A stretch of DNA of 64,000 nucleotides. Source: Flavobacterium sp. (lineage in GTDB: Bacteria > Bacteroidota > Bacteroidia > Flavobacteriales > Flavobacteriaceae). The first letter of the stretch is position 1. Every line of letters begins with the position of its first letter. The stretch lies in contig NZ_JAHEBT010000053.1 in NCBI RefSeq assembly GCF_024642105.1, forward strand, positions 186,001-250,000, given 5' to 3'. Under the pieces are notes generated by a model. That model made no database searches, was not told the DNA's origin, and saw nothing but the letters and a program-made list of their open reading frames with translations. Made by a program: the position numbers and the translations under genes. Positions 7,518 through 16,211 of the stretch are shown here, in pieces.

Positions 7518-9122
7518 TTAATTAAACACCGCTTTTTTATAAAAACGATTCCCATTCCAATCTATGCTTAGTATATAAATAGCATCCTGAACAAATCCAG
7601 AATAATCCAATCTCAATTCTCTTTGATTTAATTTGAAAATCTCACTCTTAACTAACTGACCGTTGATTGACAATAAGGAAATACTAACATAGTCTTTTAC
7701 AATATCTGGGAAACGTAAATTTACTATCCCATCAACACTTGGATTAGGATAAAGTAAAATACTTTCATTATCAAAATCGGCAGTACTCAATAATGTCGAA
7801 CCAAAAATCGGCAACTTAACAAAATTAGTTCCTAAAACCTGTGTTGCTTCTGTTTCTGTCATGCAAAGCCAATCCTGCATTACAGTTGTGTACAATTGTC
7901 GGTAATCAAACTGCATTTCGACTTGATCGCTAACTGTTGCATTAGTAGGTAAGTTAGGCGATTTCCCTATCATACCAGGCACAGGATACGTTGTCTTTGT
8001 TACTTGAGAAGATGTATTTAACATTGCGCCAAAAAAGAGCACTGGAGCCGCAGCACCGTGATCTGTTCCTTGACTAGCATTACTTTTAATTCTTCTACCA
8101 AACTCACTAAATGTCATTCCTGAAACTTGCTCTGATTTTCCCATAAACTCTATTTCCTTTTGAAAGGCTCCAATAGCTTGAGATAGCAAGGTTAAATTAG
8201 TTGCTTGAGCTCCTTGAGTTTTATCATTTGCATTGACCTGAGCACTATGGGTATCATGTGAGTTGGGATGATTTACAATATAAACGGGCGTTTTCAAACC
8301 ACCATTAATCAATTTAGCGACAATTTTTAATTGATCGGCTAATTTATTATTGGAAGGATAGGTTACCGAAGAATTCAGAGTTGCATTATAGGCTTTTTGA
8401 ATTACTTTAATGTATTCATTGCTTTGATCTTTCATGAGTCTTAAAAAAGTTAATTCATGTCCATAGTCTGAATCTGGCGCTGGGTCAGCAACTCCATTAA
8501 TTACATTCAACAAAGCATTTGGGTCGGGAGCACTATACCCCATATTGATATGTGGGCCTTGTAAAGAAAATGGTAAGGTTGAACCAATTTGTATCGCCAA
8601 TGGATCAGGCATATCGGTAGTTGGATACCCATTAGGAAAATTAGGATATTTAATATCCAAAGCTCTGCCTAACCATCCTGTGTCTAAATCGGTGTTACTT
8701 CCTGAACCAGTAAACCAAATATCAGTCGCTTTAAAATGACTATATATAGGATTGGGATAAGAAACCCCTTGTACAATGATCATTTTACCATTATCATACA
8801 AGTCTTTCATTTCGGTCATAGCAGGATGCAATCCTGTGGTAAGGTTCCCTGAAAGTGGAAGCACTTGACTTTGATTCATCAAAATATTAGCGCGTGCATT
8901 GACTAAATTACTCCATTTGTCCAAAGGAAAAACCGTATTCAACCCATCATTACCCCCATTTTGCTGAATAATTACTAATATCCTATCACAATTTAACGCT
9001 GCTAATGCCATTTTTTCCAGCGATTGACTTAACAAATCAGAGGAGGCAACTACTGGAATTCCCTTTAATAATAAAGGAATTGATGTAAATGTGGTTTTTT
9101 TTATAAAACTTCTTCTTTTCAT
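7518..9122 (-). CDS. DUF1501 domain protein with T9SS type A sorting domain
   Basis: A 534-residue exported protein. The N-terminus MKRRSFIKKTTF has a twin-arginine-like RRxFIKK motif and a weak hydrophobic stretch. The DUF1501 domain (alkaline-phosphatase-like/sulfatase-related superfamily) spans about 45-440, with conserved QQNGGNDGLNT near residue 54 and SEFGRRIKSN in the middle. The last ~85 residues (LLYPNPSVDGIVNL ... FYKKAVFN) form a T9SS C-terminal sorting domain, so the product is probably placed on the surface or released. It lies 5 nt after the DUF1800 gene; the two families usually occur as a pair. The biochemical function is unknown. Confidence 0.85.
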   Translation of the reverse strand: MKRRSFIKKTTFTSIPLLLKGIPVVASSDLLSQSLEKMALAALNCDRILVIIQQNGGNDGLNTVFPLDKWSNLVNARANILMNQSQVLPLSGNLTTGLHPAMTEMKDLYDNGKMIIVQGVSYPNPIYSHFKATDIWFTGSGSNTDLDTGWLGRALDIKYPNFPNGYPTTDMPDPLAIQIGSTLPFSLQGPHINMGYSAPDPNALLNVINGVADPAPDSDYGHELTFLRLMKDQSNEYIKVIQKAYNATLNSSVTYPSNNKLADQLKIVAKLINGGLKTPVYIVNHPNSHDTHSAQVNANDKTQGAQATNLTLLSQAIGAFQKEIEFMGKSEQVSGMTFSEFGRRIKSNASQGTDHGAAAPVLFFGAMLNTSSQVTKTTYPVPGMIGKSPNLPTNATVSDQVEMQFDYRQLYTTVMQDWLCMTETEATQVLGTNFVKLPIFGSTLLSTADFDNESILLYPNPSVDGIVNLRFPDIVKDYVSISLLSINGQLVKSEIFKLNQRELRLDYSGFVQDAIYILSIDWNGNRFYKKAVFN

Positions 9123-9127
9123 CTTAA

Positions 9128-10927
9128 TTACATTAGTTGATACTCGGCTAATTGTGCAATTGACACTAACAATCCTTTTAATCTAGTCTTTACAACTGCC
9201 GTATATGTTGCATTGGTGGGCGAATTACTATAATTCAACCAAGCTGTTGTCCAATACGAATTAGTTGTTTGATTTGATAACAAATTCTGAACTTTCAAAC
9301 TATCTTTTACTGATGTACTTATATCAATTGGCAATAAATACTTCACACATTCATTCACTAATTCATCTGGGTCTTGTATAATCGATGATGAAAATTGCAT
9401 AACCCAAGCAATAACATCTACTTCTATCTTAACTTTTAACCCATTGTATGTAGGATAATACCCATTAAAAATAGTATTGATAAAAGAATATCTTCTTTGA
9501 ACTGTATTGGAATTAATCCAATACTCATGAAATGAAGGCGCTTGATAAAAAGCATTCCAACCAGAAACATTAGGGACTTCTCCCATTGTTTGTTCCATTG
9601 GTTTCATAACGGAGCTATTAAAATAGCGCCATACAGAATATTGTGCATCAAAATTAAATGCATCGGATACATTGTAGTTAATATTAAAAGTACGCAAACT
9701 ACCTAAAACTAAGTCAAATGGAGATTTTATATAGACTCCTCGATTAGCCATATCAAAAAAATGTTCGCTCTTAAACAATGTATCCAAAACAGGTTTTATC
9801 TCCCAATTAGACGCAACAAAAACCCTAGCTAATGGTTGAATTACATTCAATTCTACAGAAGCGTCTATATCATAATATACAAAATACCGATACAGTCTTC
9901 TACAAATATATTCAGACACAACCTGTTCTTTACTAAATATCATAGCGATAAAAGTATCTAATTCAGCCGCACCATTTGAATTTATCACTGTATTGTTAAA
10001 AAAGGAAGAAAAAGTTTTATTGGAAGTATCATGAAGCGAACTCACAAAAGTAGTTGTCGTTGGAGATTGTGTCAAATTTTGAACTCTCCATCCCGTCAAA
10101 ACTTTTGCCGCCTGAACTACATCTGATTCTGTATATTGGCTTAATGGATCTTTTCCAAGTGTAAATAATTCCATTATTTCTCGAGCAAAATTTTCATCAG
10201 GAGCTGTTTTTGTATTGGCTTGATTGTTCAAATAATACATCATGGCAGGTTGAGTAGCCATATTTCTTATAATTGCTTTAAAGTTTCCTGTAGCATTTAT
10301 TCTCAAAAATTTGAAATAATCATAGCATATCCTTGCCGAATTCGAACCTGATGCTACCCTAACTGTTTCTAAGTCTATTGGGATAAAGTGATACCAAAAC
10401 CATAACATCTTTTCCCGTATAGTATTTTCTTGATTTAATGCCTGACCTGTACTCCAATTAGCCAAACTTATATTTCTATAAACATTAGTAGTCCCTCCTA
10501 CGGCATTACTACTAAAGGCATGTGTTGTCCAATCTGTGCCATACCCTATACCTCCTTCATCATTAAAACCATTCTGATAATTATTTACCGGTGGAGATGG
10601 AACTACATTGGTAAAATTCAAAAGTTGATTGACCGCATTATTCATTCCTAATGAAACAAATGCATTTACGTCTCTAATTTTAAATCCAAAAAGTGTTCTT
10701 TTTAATAAATGGATAACCTCTTTTTCTGTCCAAACACCTGTATAAGGTGCAATTCCTGAAGTAATATTTATCTTTCTATTGGAGATATCAGAAGTAGAAG
10801 TTGGGTCAAGATAACGTCGACCATTATATATTTTCCTTCTATATTTTTCTAATAAAGGATCTAAACCATTCGAACATTTACTTACAAATTTCCTAAATAA
10901 TTGTCTTCTAGATAGTTTATAACTCAT
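9128..10927 (-). CDS. DUF1800 domain protein
   Basis: About 599 residues from the ATG at 10925-10927. An upstream in-frame ATG at 10987 would add a lysine/tyrosine-rich 20-residue extension that does not look like a leader. The chosen start gives MSYKLSRRQLFRKF, another twin-arginine-like motif. The conserved DUF1800 block is visible: REKMLWFWYHFIPI, then NFAREIMELFTLG, YTESDVVQAAKVLTGW and HDTSNKTF. No T9SS sorting domain is present, unlike its partner DUF1501. It is the first gene of a two-gene minus-strand operon. DUF1800/DUF1501 pairs are widespread and uncharacterised. Confidence 0.85.
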   Translation of the reverse strand: MSYKLSRRQLFRKFVSKCSNGLDPLLEKYRRKIYNGRRYLDPTSTSDISNRKINITSGIAPYTGVWTEKEVIHLLKRTLFGFKIRDVNAFVSLGMNNAVNQLLNFTNVVPSPPVNNYQNGFNDEGGIGYGTDWTTHAFSSNAVGGTTNVYRNISLANWSTGQALNQENTIREKMLWFWYHFIPIDLETVRVASGSNSARICYDYFKFLRINATGNFKAIIRNMATQPAMMYYLNNQANTKTAPDENFAREIMELFTLGKDPLSQYTESDVVQAAKVLTGWRVQNLTQSPTTTTFVSSLHDTSNKTFSSFFNNTVINSNGAAELDTFIAMIFSKEQVVSEYICRRLYRYFVYYDIDASVELNVIQPLARVFVASNWEIKPVLDTLFKSEHFFDMANRGVYIKSPFDLVLGSLRTFNINYNVSDAFNFDAQYSVWRYFNSSVMKPMEQTMGEVPNVSGWNAFYQAPSFHEYWINSNTVQRRYSFINTIFNGYYPTYNGLKVKIEVDVIAWVMQFSSSIIQDPDELVNECVKYLLPIDISTSVKDSLKVQNLLSNQTTNSYWTTAWLNYSNSPTNATYTAVVKTRLKGLLVSIAQLAEYQLM

Positions 10928-11035
10928 TTGCAAAGAATTAAAAAAATAAAGATACTTTTTTTTCCGATTGATTAAAATTTTAAACAAAATATTTACAGTA
11001 CCATCCTATTTAATAGAAATTGTATTTTTTCAAAC

Positions 11036-11062
11036 AAAAAAGGAGGACCTTTAGAGTCCTCC
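11036..11062 (-). terminator. Intrinsic terminator of the putative small RNA
   Basis: GGAGGAC/GTCCTCC hairpin with a 7-nt loop (11042-11062), followed on the minus strand by a run of six or more T. The DUF1800 gene starts ~110 nt further on in the same direction, so the terminator cannot belong to a coding gene. Confidence 0.8.
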
Positions 11063-11180
11063 AGTTGTTGATTTTGATATACCGTTATCTTACCGATACT
11101 TTTTACTCGTAGGGTAGATTATTGAACTGCCAAATCTTCCTAAGGTAAGGAATTCTGACACATCCAAGCACAATCAAAAA
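11036..11180 (-). ncRNA. Probable structured small RNA (6S-like architecture, unassigned)
   Basis: The 327-bp gap between divergent genes holds a minus-strand transcript signature: a near-consensus -7 element (TACCTTTA at 11187-11194), about 145 nt without a good reading frame, and a strong intrinsic terminator. A closing stem pairs TTTTGAT (11173-11179) with ATCAAAA (11072-11078). Inside it CTTACC (11144-11149) pairs with GGTAAG (11089-11094), and local hairpins such as AGATT/AATCT lie further in. A long closed rod with a terminator recalls 6S RNA, but I do not recognise a family consensus. The remaining ~130 bp toward rdgB hold only promoter-like AT-rich sequence. Confidence 0.55.
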
Positions 11181-11284
11181 CACACTTAAAGGTAATTATA
11201 ATTTAATTTAAAAAATTGAAAATCAATATTTTAACACCAAAATAACATTTGCCGTTTTATCAAAAACAAATGCTAAAATTTCAA

Positions 11285-11292
11285 TATCTTTG
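11285..11292 (+). promoter_or_regulatory. Promoter -7 element (TATCTTTG) for rdgB
   Basis: TATCTTTG, full match to TAnnTTTG, 22 nt before the rdgB ATG. Confidence 0.5.
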
Positions 11293-11314
11293 AAAAATAA
11301 ACCAAACCTAAATT

Positions 11315-11896
11315 ATGCAACTCGTTTTCGCTTCCAACAATAAAAATAAAATCAAAGAAATTCAATTACTTGTTCCTTCCACAATCCAAATTTTAAGCTT
11401 AGACGATATCGGTTGTACCGAAGATATTGCTGAAACAGCAGATACTATTGAAGGAAATGCGATGCTAAAAGCCAATTATGTAACCGAAAAATACGGCTAC
11501 GATTGCTTTGCAGACGATTCCGGTCTTGAAGTGCAGGCTCTAAATGGTGAACCTGGAGTTTTTTCAGCGCGATATGCCGGCGAACCTAAAAACGATGAAA
11601 ACAATATTGACAAATTATTAGCTAATTTAAAGGATTTGGAAAATAAAAAAGCCAATTTCAAAACCGTAATTTGTTTGAACAGTAAAGGAAAACAGCATTT
11701 ATTTACAGGTATTATAAACGGTAAAATTATTGAAGAACGAATCGGAAACAACGGATTTGGATACGATCCTATTTTTGTAGCTGATGGATACCAAAAAACC
11801 TTTGCAGAGCTAACGTTAGAAGAAAAATCAAACATTAGCCACCGTGGAATTGCTGTAAAAGAATTAATTACTTTTTTGCAAAAACAGCACCAATAG
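11315..11896 (+). CDS. rdgB: XTP/dITP pyrophosphatase (HAM1/RdgB family)
   Basis: A 193-residue house-cleaning NTP pyrophosphatase that hydrolyses ITP, dITP and XTP to the monophosphates to keep them out of nucleic acids. The N-terminal FASNNKNKIKEI is the substrate-binding loop, FADDSGLEV (66-74, D67/D68) carries the metal-binding acid pair, and GVFSARYAG and GFGYDPIF are the other family motifs. Length is normal. The 3' end overlaps the convergent TRIC-like gene by 29 bp, and no terminator separates them. Confidence 0.95.
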   Translation: MQLVFASNNKNKIKEIQLLVPSTIQILSLDDIGCTEDIAETADTIEGNAMLKANYVTEKYGYDCFADDSGLEVQALNGEPGVFSARYAGEPKNDENNIDKLLANLKDLENKKANFKTVICLNSKGKQHLFTGIINGKIIEERIGNNGFGYDPIFVADGYQKTFAELTLEEKSNISHRGIAVKELITFLQKQHQ

Positions 11897-12479
11897 GCAG
11901 ACTCCAATTGTTTTTAAAAGCAATTAAACGAATACTGATGATGAAAATAGCAACAGTTAATGAAATCGCATTCGGTTCCACTTGTAAATCTTGAAGTATA
12001 AAAAACAAGACTCCACCCAAAATGCATAGGGTGGCATAAATTTCTTTTCGAAACAAAACTGGAATTTCAGCACACAATATGTCACGAATAACACCTCCAA
12101 AAGTAGCTGTTATAGTTCCTAAAATTATACAAACAATCTTATCTAAATGATACTCCTGTCCTATTGCTATACCAATTAAAGTAAAAACACCTAATCCAAT
12201 AGTATCAAACAAAAGCATAGATGTTCTTAATTGTTCTAAAAAACGGTTAAATACAATGGAGAGTATAAAACCCAAAGTAATAACATACACATATTCAATA
12301 TGTAACATCCAACCCACTGGAGTCCTACCTATTAATACATCCCGTAAAGTTCCACCGCCTAAAGCCGTAACAAAGGCAATGCAATACACGCCAAACAAAT
12401 CTAATTTTTTGTATATAGCAGTCAAGGCTCCCGACATAGCAAATACTAATGTTCCAATAGTATCTAAAGCTTCAAACAT
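11868..12479 (-). CDS. TRIC / UPF0126 family cation channel-like membrane protein
   Basis: A 203-residue protein with about six or seven membrane helices built as two repeats. Each repeat carries the UPF0126 signature: ALGGGTLRDVLIG around 39-51 and TATFGGVIRDILC around 125-137, the GG-x-x-RD kinks of trimeric intracellular cation channels. Bacterial homologues (YvgL/YadS type) conduct monovalent cations; some may carry glycine. The C-terminus is encoded on the strand opposite the rdgB 3' end. Confidence 0.85.
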   Translation of the reverse strand: MFEALDTIGTLVFAMSGALTAIYKKLDLFGVYCIAFVTALGGGTLRDVLIGRTPVGWMLHIEYVYVITLGFILSIVFNRFLEQLRTSMLLFDTIGLGVFTLIGIAIGQEYHLDKIVCIILGTITATFGGVIRDILCAEIPVLFRKEIYATLCILGGVLFFILQDLQVEPNAISLTVAIFIISIRLIAFKNNWSLPIGAVFAKK

Positions 12480-12633
12480 ATCTCTCTTTTTCAGTAAAAG
12501 TAGTTTTACTTTTTCACATTTTTAATTTTTGTTTTACTAAAATCCATCTTTTATAAAATACATCAAAATTCAACAAAACGTAATTAACTGAAAATCAATA
12601 AATAACAAATTAGCTTATATGGTTTTTTAAACC

Positions 12634-12641
12634 TACCTTTG
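12634..12641 (+). promoter_or_regulatory. Promoter -7 element (TACCTTTG) for the DEAD-box helicase
   Basis: TACCTTTG, full match to TAnnTTTG, 20 nt before the ATG at 12662. Confidence 0.55.
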
Positions 12642-12661
12642 CAGACAATTTAAAATAATAT

Positions 12662-14551
12662 ATGAACAAATTTGAACAATTAGGTCTGAATGAGTCGCTA
12701 CTGCTTGCGATCAAAGATCTAGGATTTGAGAATCCATCAGAAGTGCAAGAAAAAGCGATTCCAGTACTATTGGAACAAAACACAGACTTAGTAGCTTTAG
12801 CACAAACAGGTACAGGGAAAACAGCAGCTTTTGGTTTTCCACTTATTCAAAAAATTGATGCTGAAGACAGAAGTACACAAGCGTTAATTTTATCACCAAC
12901 GCGTGAGCTATGCTTACAAATCACCAACGAGATTAAACAATACTCAAAATACGTAAAAGGTTTACATACAGTGGCAGTTTATGGTGGTGCAAGCATTACA
13001 GAACAAGCCCGAGAAATTAAACGTGGAGCACAAATTATTGTGGCTACTCCAGGTAGAATGCAAGACATGATCAACAGAGGTCTTGTGAACATTAAAAACA
13101 TCAATTTCTGTATTCTTGACGAAGCAGATGAGATGTTGAATATGGGCTTTTATGAAGACATCGTATCGATTTTATCCGATACTCCAGACGAGAAAAACAC
13201 TTGGTTATTCTCTGCAACAATGCCTGCTGAAGTAGCACGTATTGCTAAAAAATTCATGTCAAACCCAGCTGAAGTAACTGTAGGTTCAAAAAACTCAGGT
13301 TCAGCTACTGTTTCTCACGAGTACTATTTAGTAAATGCGCGTGATCGTTACGAAGCTTTGAAACGTTTAGCGGATGCTAATCCTGATATTTTTTCAGTAG
13401 TTTTTTGTAGAACAAAACGTGATACTCAAGCCGTTGCCGAAAAATTAATTGAAGATGGATACAGCGCTGCCGCTTTGCACGGAGATTTATCTCAAGCACA
13501 ACGTGATGGTGTTATGAAATCATTTAGAGGTCGTCAAATTCAAATGTTGGTTGCAACTGATGTAGCTGCTCGTGGAATTGACGTAGATAATATTACTCAC
13601 GTAGTCAATTATCAATTACCTGACGAAATCGAAACCTACAACCACCGTTCAGGACGTACTGGACGTGCAGGTAAGTTAGGAACTTCTATCGTTATTGTAA
13701 CTAAAAGTGAAATTCGTAAGATTTCTTCAATCGAAAGAATTATCCAACAAAAATTTCAAGAAAAAACAATTCCTTCTGGAATTGAAATTTGCGAAATCCA
13801 ATTGTTACATTTGGCTAACAAAATCAAAGATACTGAAGTAGATCACGAAATTGACAACTACCTTCCAGCTATCAACGAAGTATTAGAAGGATTATCTAAA
13901 GAAGAATTAATCAAGAAAATGGTATCGGTTGAATTCAACCGTTTCATCAACTATTACAAGAAAAACAGAGACCTTTCATCTCAATCTTCAGGTTCAGACC
14001 GAAGAGAAAGAGACGGAGCGCCAAGAGAAAACAACAATGGTGGAGCTACTCGTTATTTTGTAAACATAGGTTCAAGAGACGATTTCGATTGGATGCAATT
14101 GAAAGATTTCTTAAAAGAAACTTTGGAATTAGGTCGTGACGACGTTTTCAAAGTAGATGTAAAAGAAGGTTTCTCTTTCTTTAATACCGATGCTGAACAT
14201 ACTGACAAAGTAATGGAAGTACTTAACGGATATGACTTAAACGGAAGACGAATCAACGTAGAAATTTCTAAAAATGATGGTGGCGGAAGACGTGACCATA
14301 ATGGTAGAAATTCTGGTGGATTTGGCGGAAGAAGTTCTGCTCCAAGAAGAGAAGGAAGTTTTGCGCCAAGACGTGAAGGCGGATTTAGAAGCGACAGAAA
14401 TTCAGCTCCAAGAGAAGGTGGTTTCAGAAGCGACAGAGGTTCGGCTCCAAGAAGAGGTGAAGGAAGAGAAGGCGGAGTTTCTGAAAGAGCGCCAAGACGT
14501 TCTGAAAGCTTTGGTGATTCATCAAGACCAAGAAGACCAAGAAGAGACTAA
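12662..14551 (+). CDS. deaD: DEAD-box RNA helicase with DbpA-type RNA-binding domain (DeaD/CsdA-like)
   Basis: A 629-residue ATP-dependent RNA helicase. Motifs in order: FEQLGLNESLL (Q region), AQTGTGKTAAFG (I), PTRELCLQI (Ia), TPGRM (Ib), DEADEML (II), LFSATMP (III), ATDVAARGIDV (V) and HRSGRTGRAG (VI). After a linker, residues about 465-540 (RYFVNIGSRDDFDW...GRRINVEIS) form a DbpA-like RNA-recognition domain. The last ~85 residues are a basic, Gly/Arg-rich tail with repeats of SAPR(R)EGGFRSDR type. It probably acts in ribosome assembly or mRNA unwinding in the cold. Single-gene unit. Confidence 0.92.
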   Translation: MNKFEQLGLNESLLLAIKDLGFENPSEVQEKAIPVLLEQNTDLVALAQTGTGKTAAFGFPLIQKIDAEDRSTQALILSPTRELCLQITNEIKQYSKYVKGLHTVAVYGGASITEQAREIKRGAQIIVATPGRMQDMINRGLVNIKNINFCILDEADEMLNMGFYEDIVSILSDTPDEKNTWLFSATMPAEVARIAKKFMSNPAEVTVGSKNSGSATVSHEYYLVNARDRYEALKRLADANPDIFSVVFCRTKRDTQAVAEKLIEDGYSAAALHGDLSQAQRDGVMKSFRGRQIQMLVATDVAARGIDVDNITHVVNYQLPDEIETYNHRSGRTGRAGKLGTSIVIVTKSEIRKISSIERIIQQKFQEKTIPSGIEICEIQLLHLANKIKDTEVDHEIDNYLPAINEVLEGLSKEELIKKMVSVEFNRFINYYKKNRDLSSQSSGSDRRERDGAPRENNNGGATRYFVNIGSRDDFDWMQLKDFLKETLELGRDDVFKVDVKEGFSFFNTDAEHTDKVMEVLNGYDLNGRRINVEISKNDGGGRRDHNGRNSGGFGGRSSAPRREGSFAPRREGGFRSDRNSAPREGGFRSDRGSAPRRGEGREGGVSERAPRRSESFGDSSRPRRPRRD

Positions 14552-14637
14552 CACCTTTTGTTAATTTTCTTATAATTATAGTTAAACTACAAAATATTCC
14601 CGACTGATTTATTACTTTTAAAGTCTTAAACCAGTTT

Positions 14638-15405
14638 ATGAAATATTTTGTAGTTTTCTTTTTTATACTACTTTCAGTACATCTTACTGCGCAAGAAGTA
14701 GAACCCTCCCAAAGAGTTTCGGGAATTGTTGTCAATGATAATACAAATCAACCCTTATCTAACGTGAACATCATTAACTTGAATAAAGTGCGTGGTGCTA
14801 CTACAGATGCTAATGGCCGATTTGAAATCAACGTTCAAGTAAACGATACGTTACATTTTACCATTTTAGGATTCCAACCCCTAAGAGTAAGAGTAACCAA
14901 TGACTGGATCAAAAATAAAAGTACCCGAATTCAATTAACTGAGAAAGCCATTGCTTTGGAAGAAGTGATCATTCGCCCATTTAACTTAACTGGTTATTTG
15001 GAAGTCGATTCAAAATTGATTCCTACCAAAGAAAATTTCCGATATAGCATTTCTGGGTTAACTCAAGGTTACGAAGCTGGGGAATATTCGCCAAATGCCT
15101 TTGGAAGAGTAATGGGATCTATTTTTAACCCTGCTGATATGTTGTATAATTTCTTCGGGAAAAAGCCTAAAGAGCTCAAAAAACTGAAAGAAATGAAGAA
15201 AGATGAAACTGTTCGCAAGCTCTTGGAATCCAAATACGATAGAGAAACCGTTACTGCACTATTGGGTATTGACACCAAAGAAATTTCGGAAATTTTACAA
15301 CGTTGCAATTACTCGGAATCTTTTATCCAAACGGCAAACGATTTACAAATCCTAGACGCCATTAGCGGTTGTTATGAGGAATATAAAGTTTTAAAAAAGA
15401 AATAA
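14638..15405 (+). CDS. Secreted carboxypeptidase-like regulatory domain protein
   Basis: A 255-residue exported protein. A signal peptide (about 1-18, ends LTAQ) is followed by a CarboxypepD_reg-like beta-sandwich (about 28-110) with GIVVNDNTNQPLSNVNIINL and TTDANGRFEINV, the domain that often precedes TonB receptors. The rest (about 115-255) is lysine-rich and helical and not recognised. There is no receptor barrel, so this is a stand-alone periplasmic or outer-membrane-associated protein. The next gene starts only 3 nt after its stop. Confidence 0.75.
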   Translation: MKYFVVFFFILLSVHLTAQEVEPSQRVSGIVVNDNTNQPLSNVNIINLNKVRGATTDANGRFEINVQVNDTLHFTILGFQPLRVRVTNDWIKNKSTRIQLTEKAIALEEVIIRPFNLTGYLEVDSKLIPTKENFRYSISGLTQGYEAGEYSPNAFGRVMGSIFNPADMLYNFFGKKPKELKKLKEMKKDETVRKLLESKYDRETVTALLGIDTKEISEILQRCNYSESFIQTANDLQILDAISGCYEEYKVLKKK

Positions 15406-15408
15406 GAT

Positions 15409-16146
15409 TTGAAAATTGACCAGAAATTAGAACTCATATTTGAATTTTTAAAATCAAATAGAAAATACAACCATAAACTTCAAGAAAAATTTTATAATTC
15501 TGTTGTAAAATCATTTGATAATAATTCTGATAAGATTATTTCGTTGCTTTATCATATAGCTAACACTCAAAGCCAACCGAAAATTGATTCTTTATCAGTC
15601 TTCTACAAAAAGATTCACGCTAACTCTAATTGCCTAAATTCTTTTAAAGACTTTGTCGAATTTATAAAGACTGAAAATAAAGTCTCAATAAACTTCAAAG
15701 GACTATATTTAGGGATGATGAATCAAAGTGGATGGGGCAAAAAAACTTCCGCATTATTTTCTAAAATTATATTTCATTTACACAACGGAGATTATTCCAA
15801 TAATTTGAAGATTTGGAATGACGTACCGAAAACAATTGAAGATACAGATGATTTTTTTCTACCTGTAGATTCTGTAATAATTTCTATTTTCAAAAAATTA
15901 GATACTGATTCAGTTTGGAATTTTGATAACATAAACAAATTATTAAAGAAAAATTATAATAATTCAGATATTGAAGTTTGGGATGATTTATGGTTTTGGG
16001 GATTTATTACACAAAACGGATCTGGAGATAATAGAATATTTGAGTGGAATGAAAACAAATATTGGAATTTAAAAGATACTGACAAAAATGAATTTGCAAT
16101 CAATGAAATAAAATTAAAAGCTAAAAATTTCTTAAAATTATTATAA
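15409..16146 (+). CDS. Unannotated protein with helix-hairpin-helix DNA glycosylase-like motifs
   Basis: A 245-residue, lysine/asparagine-rich cytoplasmic protein starting with TTG 3 nt after the preceding stop; no ATG fits better. I do not recognise the family by name. Residues 105-117 (NQSGWGKKTSALF) look like the hairpin of HhH-GPD base-excision glycosylases (LPGVGxKxA), with K112 in the place of the catalytic lysine of OGG-type enzymes. Residues 151-157 (LPVDSVI) look like the segment with the catalytic Asp (D154). About 23 more residues separate K and D than in human OGG1. Codon use is more AT-rich than the neighbours. DNA-repair or nucleic-acid function is inference. Confidence 0.55.
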   Translation: MKIDQKLELIFEFLKSNRKYNHKLQEKFYNSVVKSFDNNSDKIISLLYHIANTQSQPKIDSLSVFYKKIHANSNCLNSFKDFVEFIKTENKVSINFKGLYLGMMNQSGWGKKTSALFSKIIFHLHNGDYSNNLKIWNDVPKTIEDTDDFFLPVDSVIISIFKKLDTDSVWNFDNINKLLKKNYNNSDIEVWDDLWFWGFITQNGSGDNRIFEWNENKYWNLKDTDKNEFAINEIKLKAKNFLKLL

Positions 16147-16170
16147 TATTTTTTTAGTTAATTTAAATTT

Positions 16171-16200
16171 AAAAAAGCCTCGTTAAACGAGGCTTTTTTA
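16171..16200. terminator. Bidirectional intrinsic terminator
   Basis: AAAAAAGCCTCGT-taa-ACGAGGCTTTTTT hairpin between convergent genes, with A- and T-runs on both sides. Confidence 0.88.
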
Positions 16201-16211
16201 TTGGTTATCAA

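Noticed and set aside
10928..10987. Longer start for the DUF1800 protein (20 more residues).
   Set aside because: The extension is lysine/tyrosine-rich and lies on promoter-like sequence; the later ATG gives the expected SRRQLF start.
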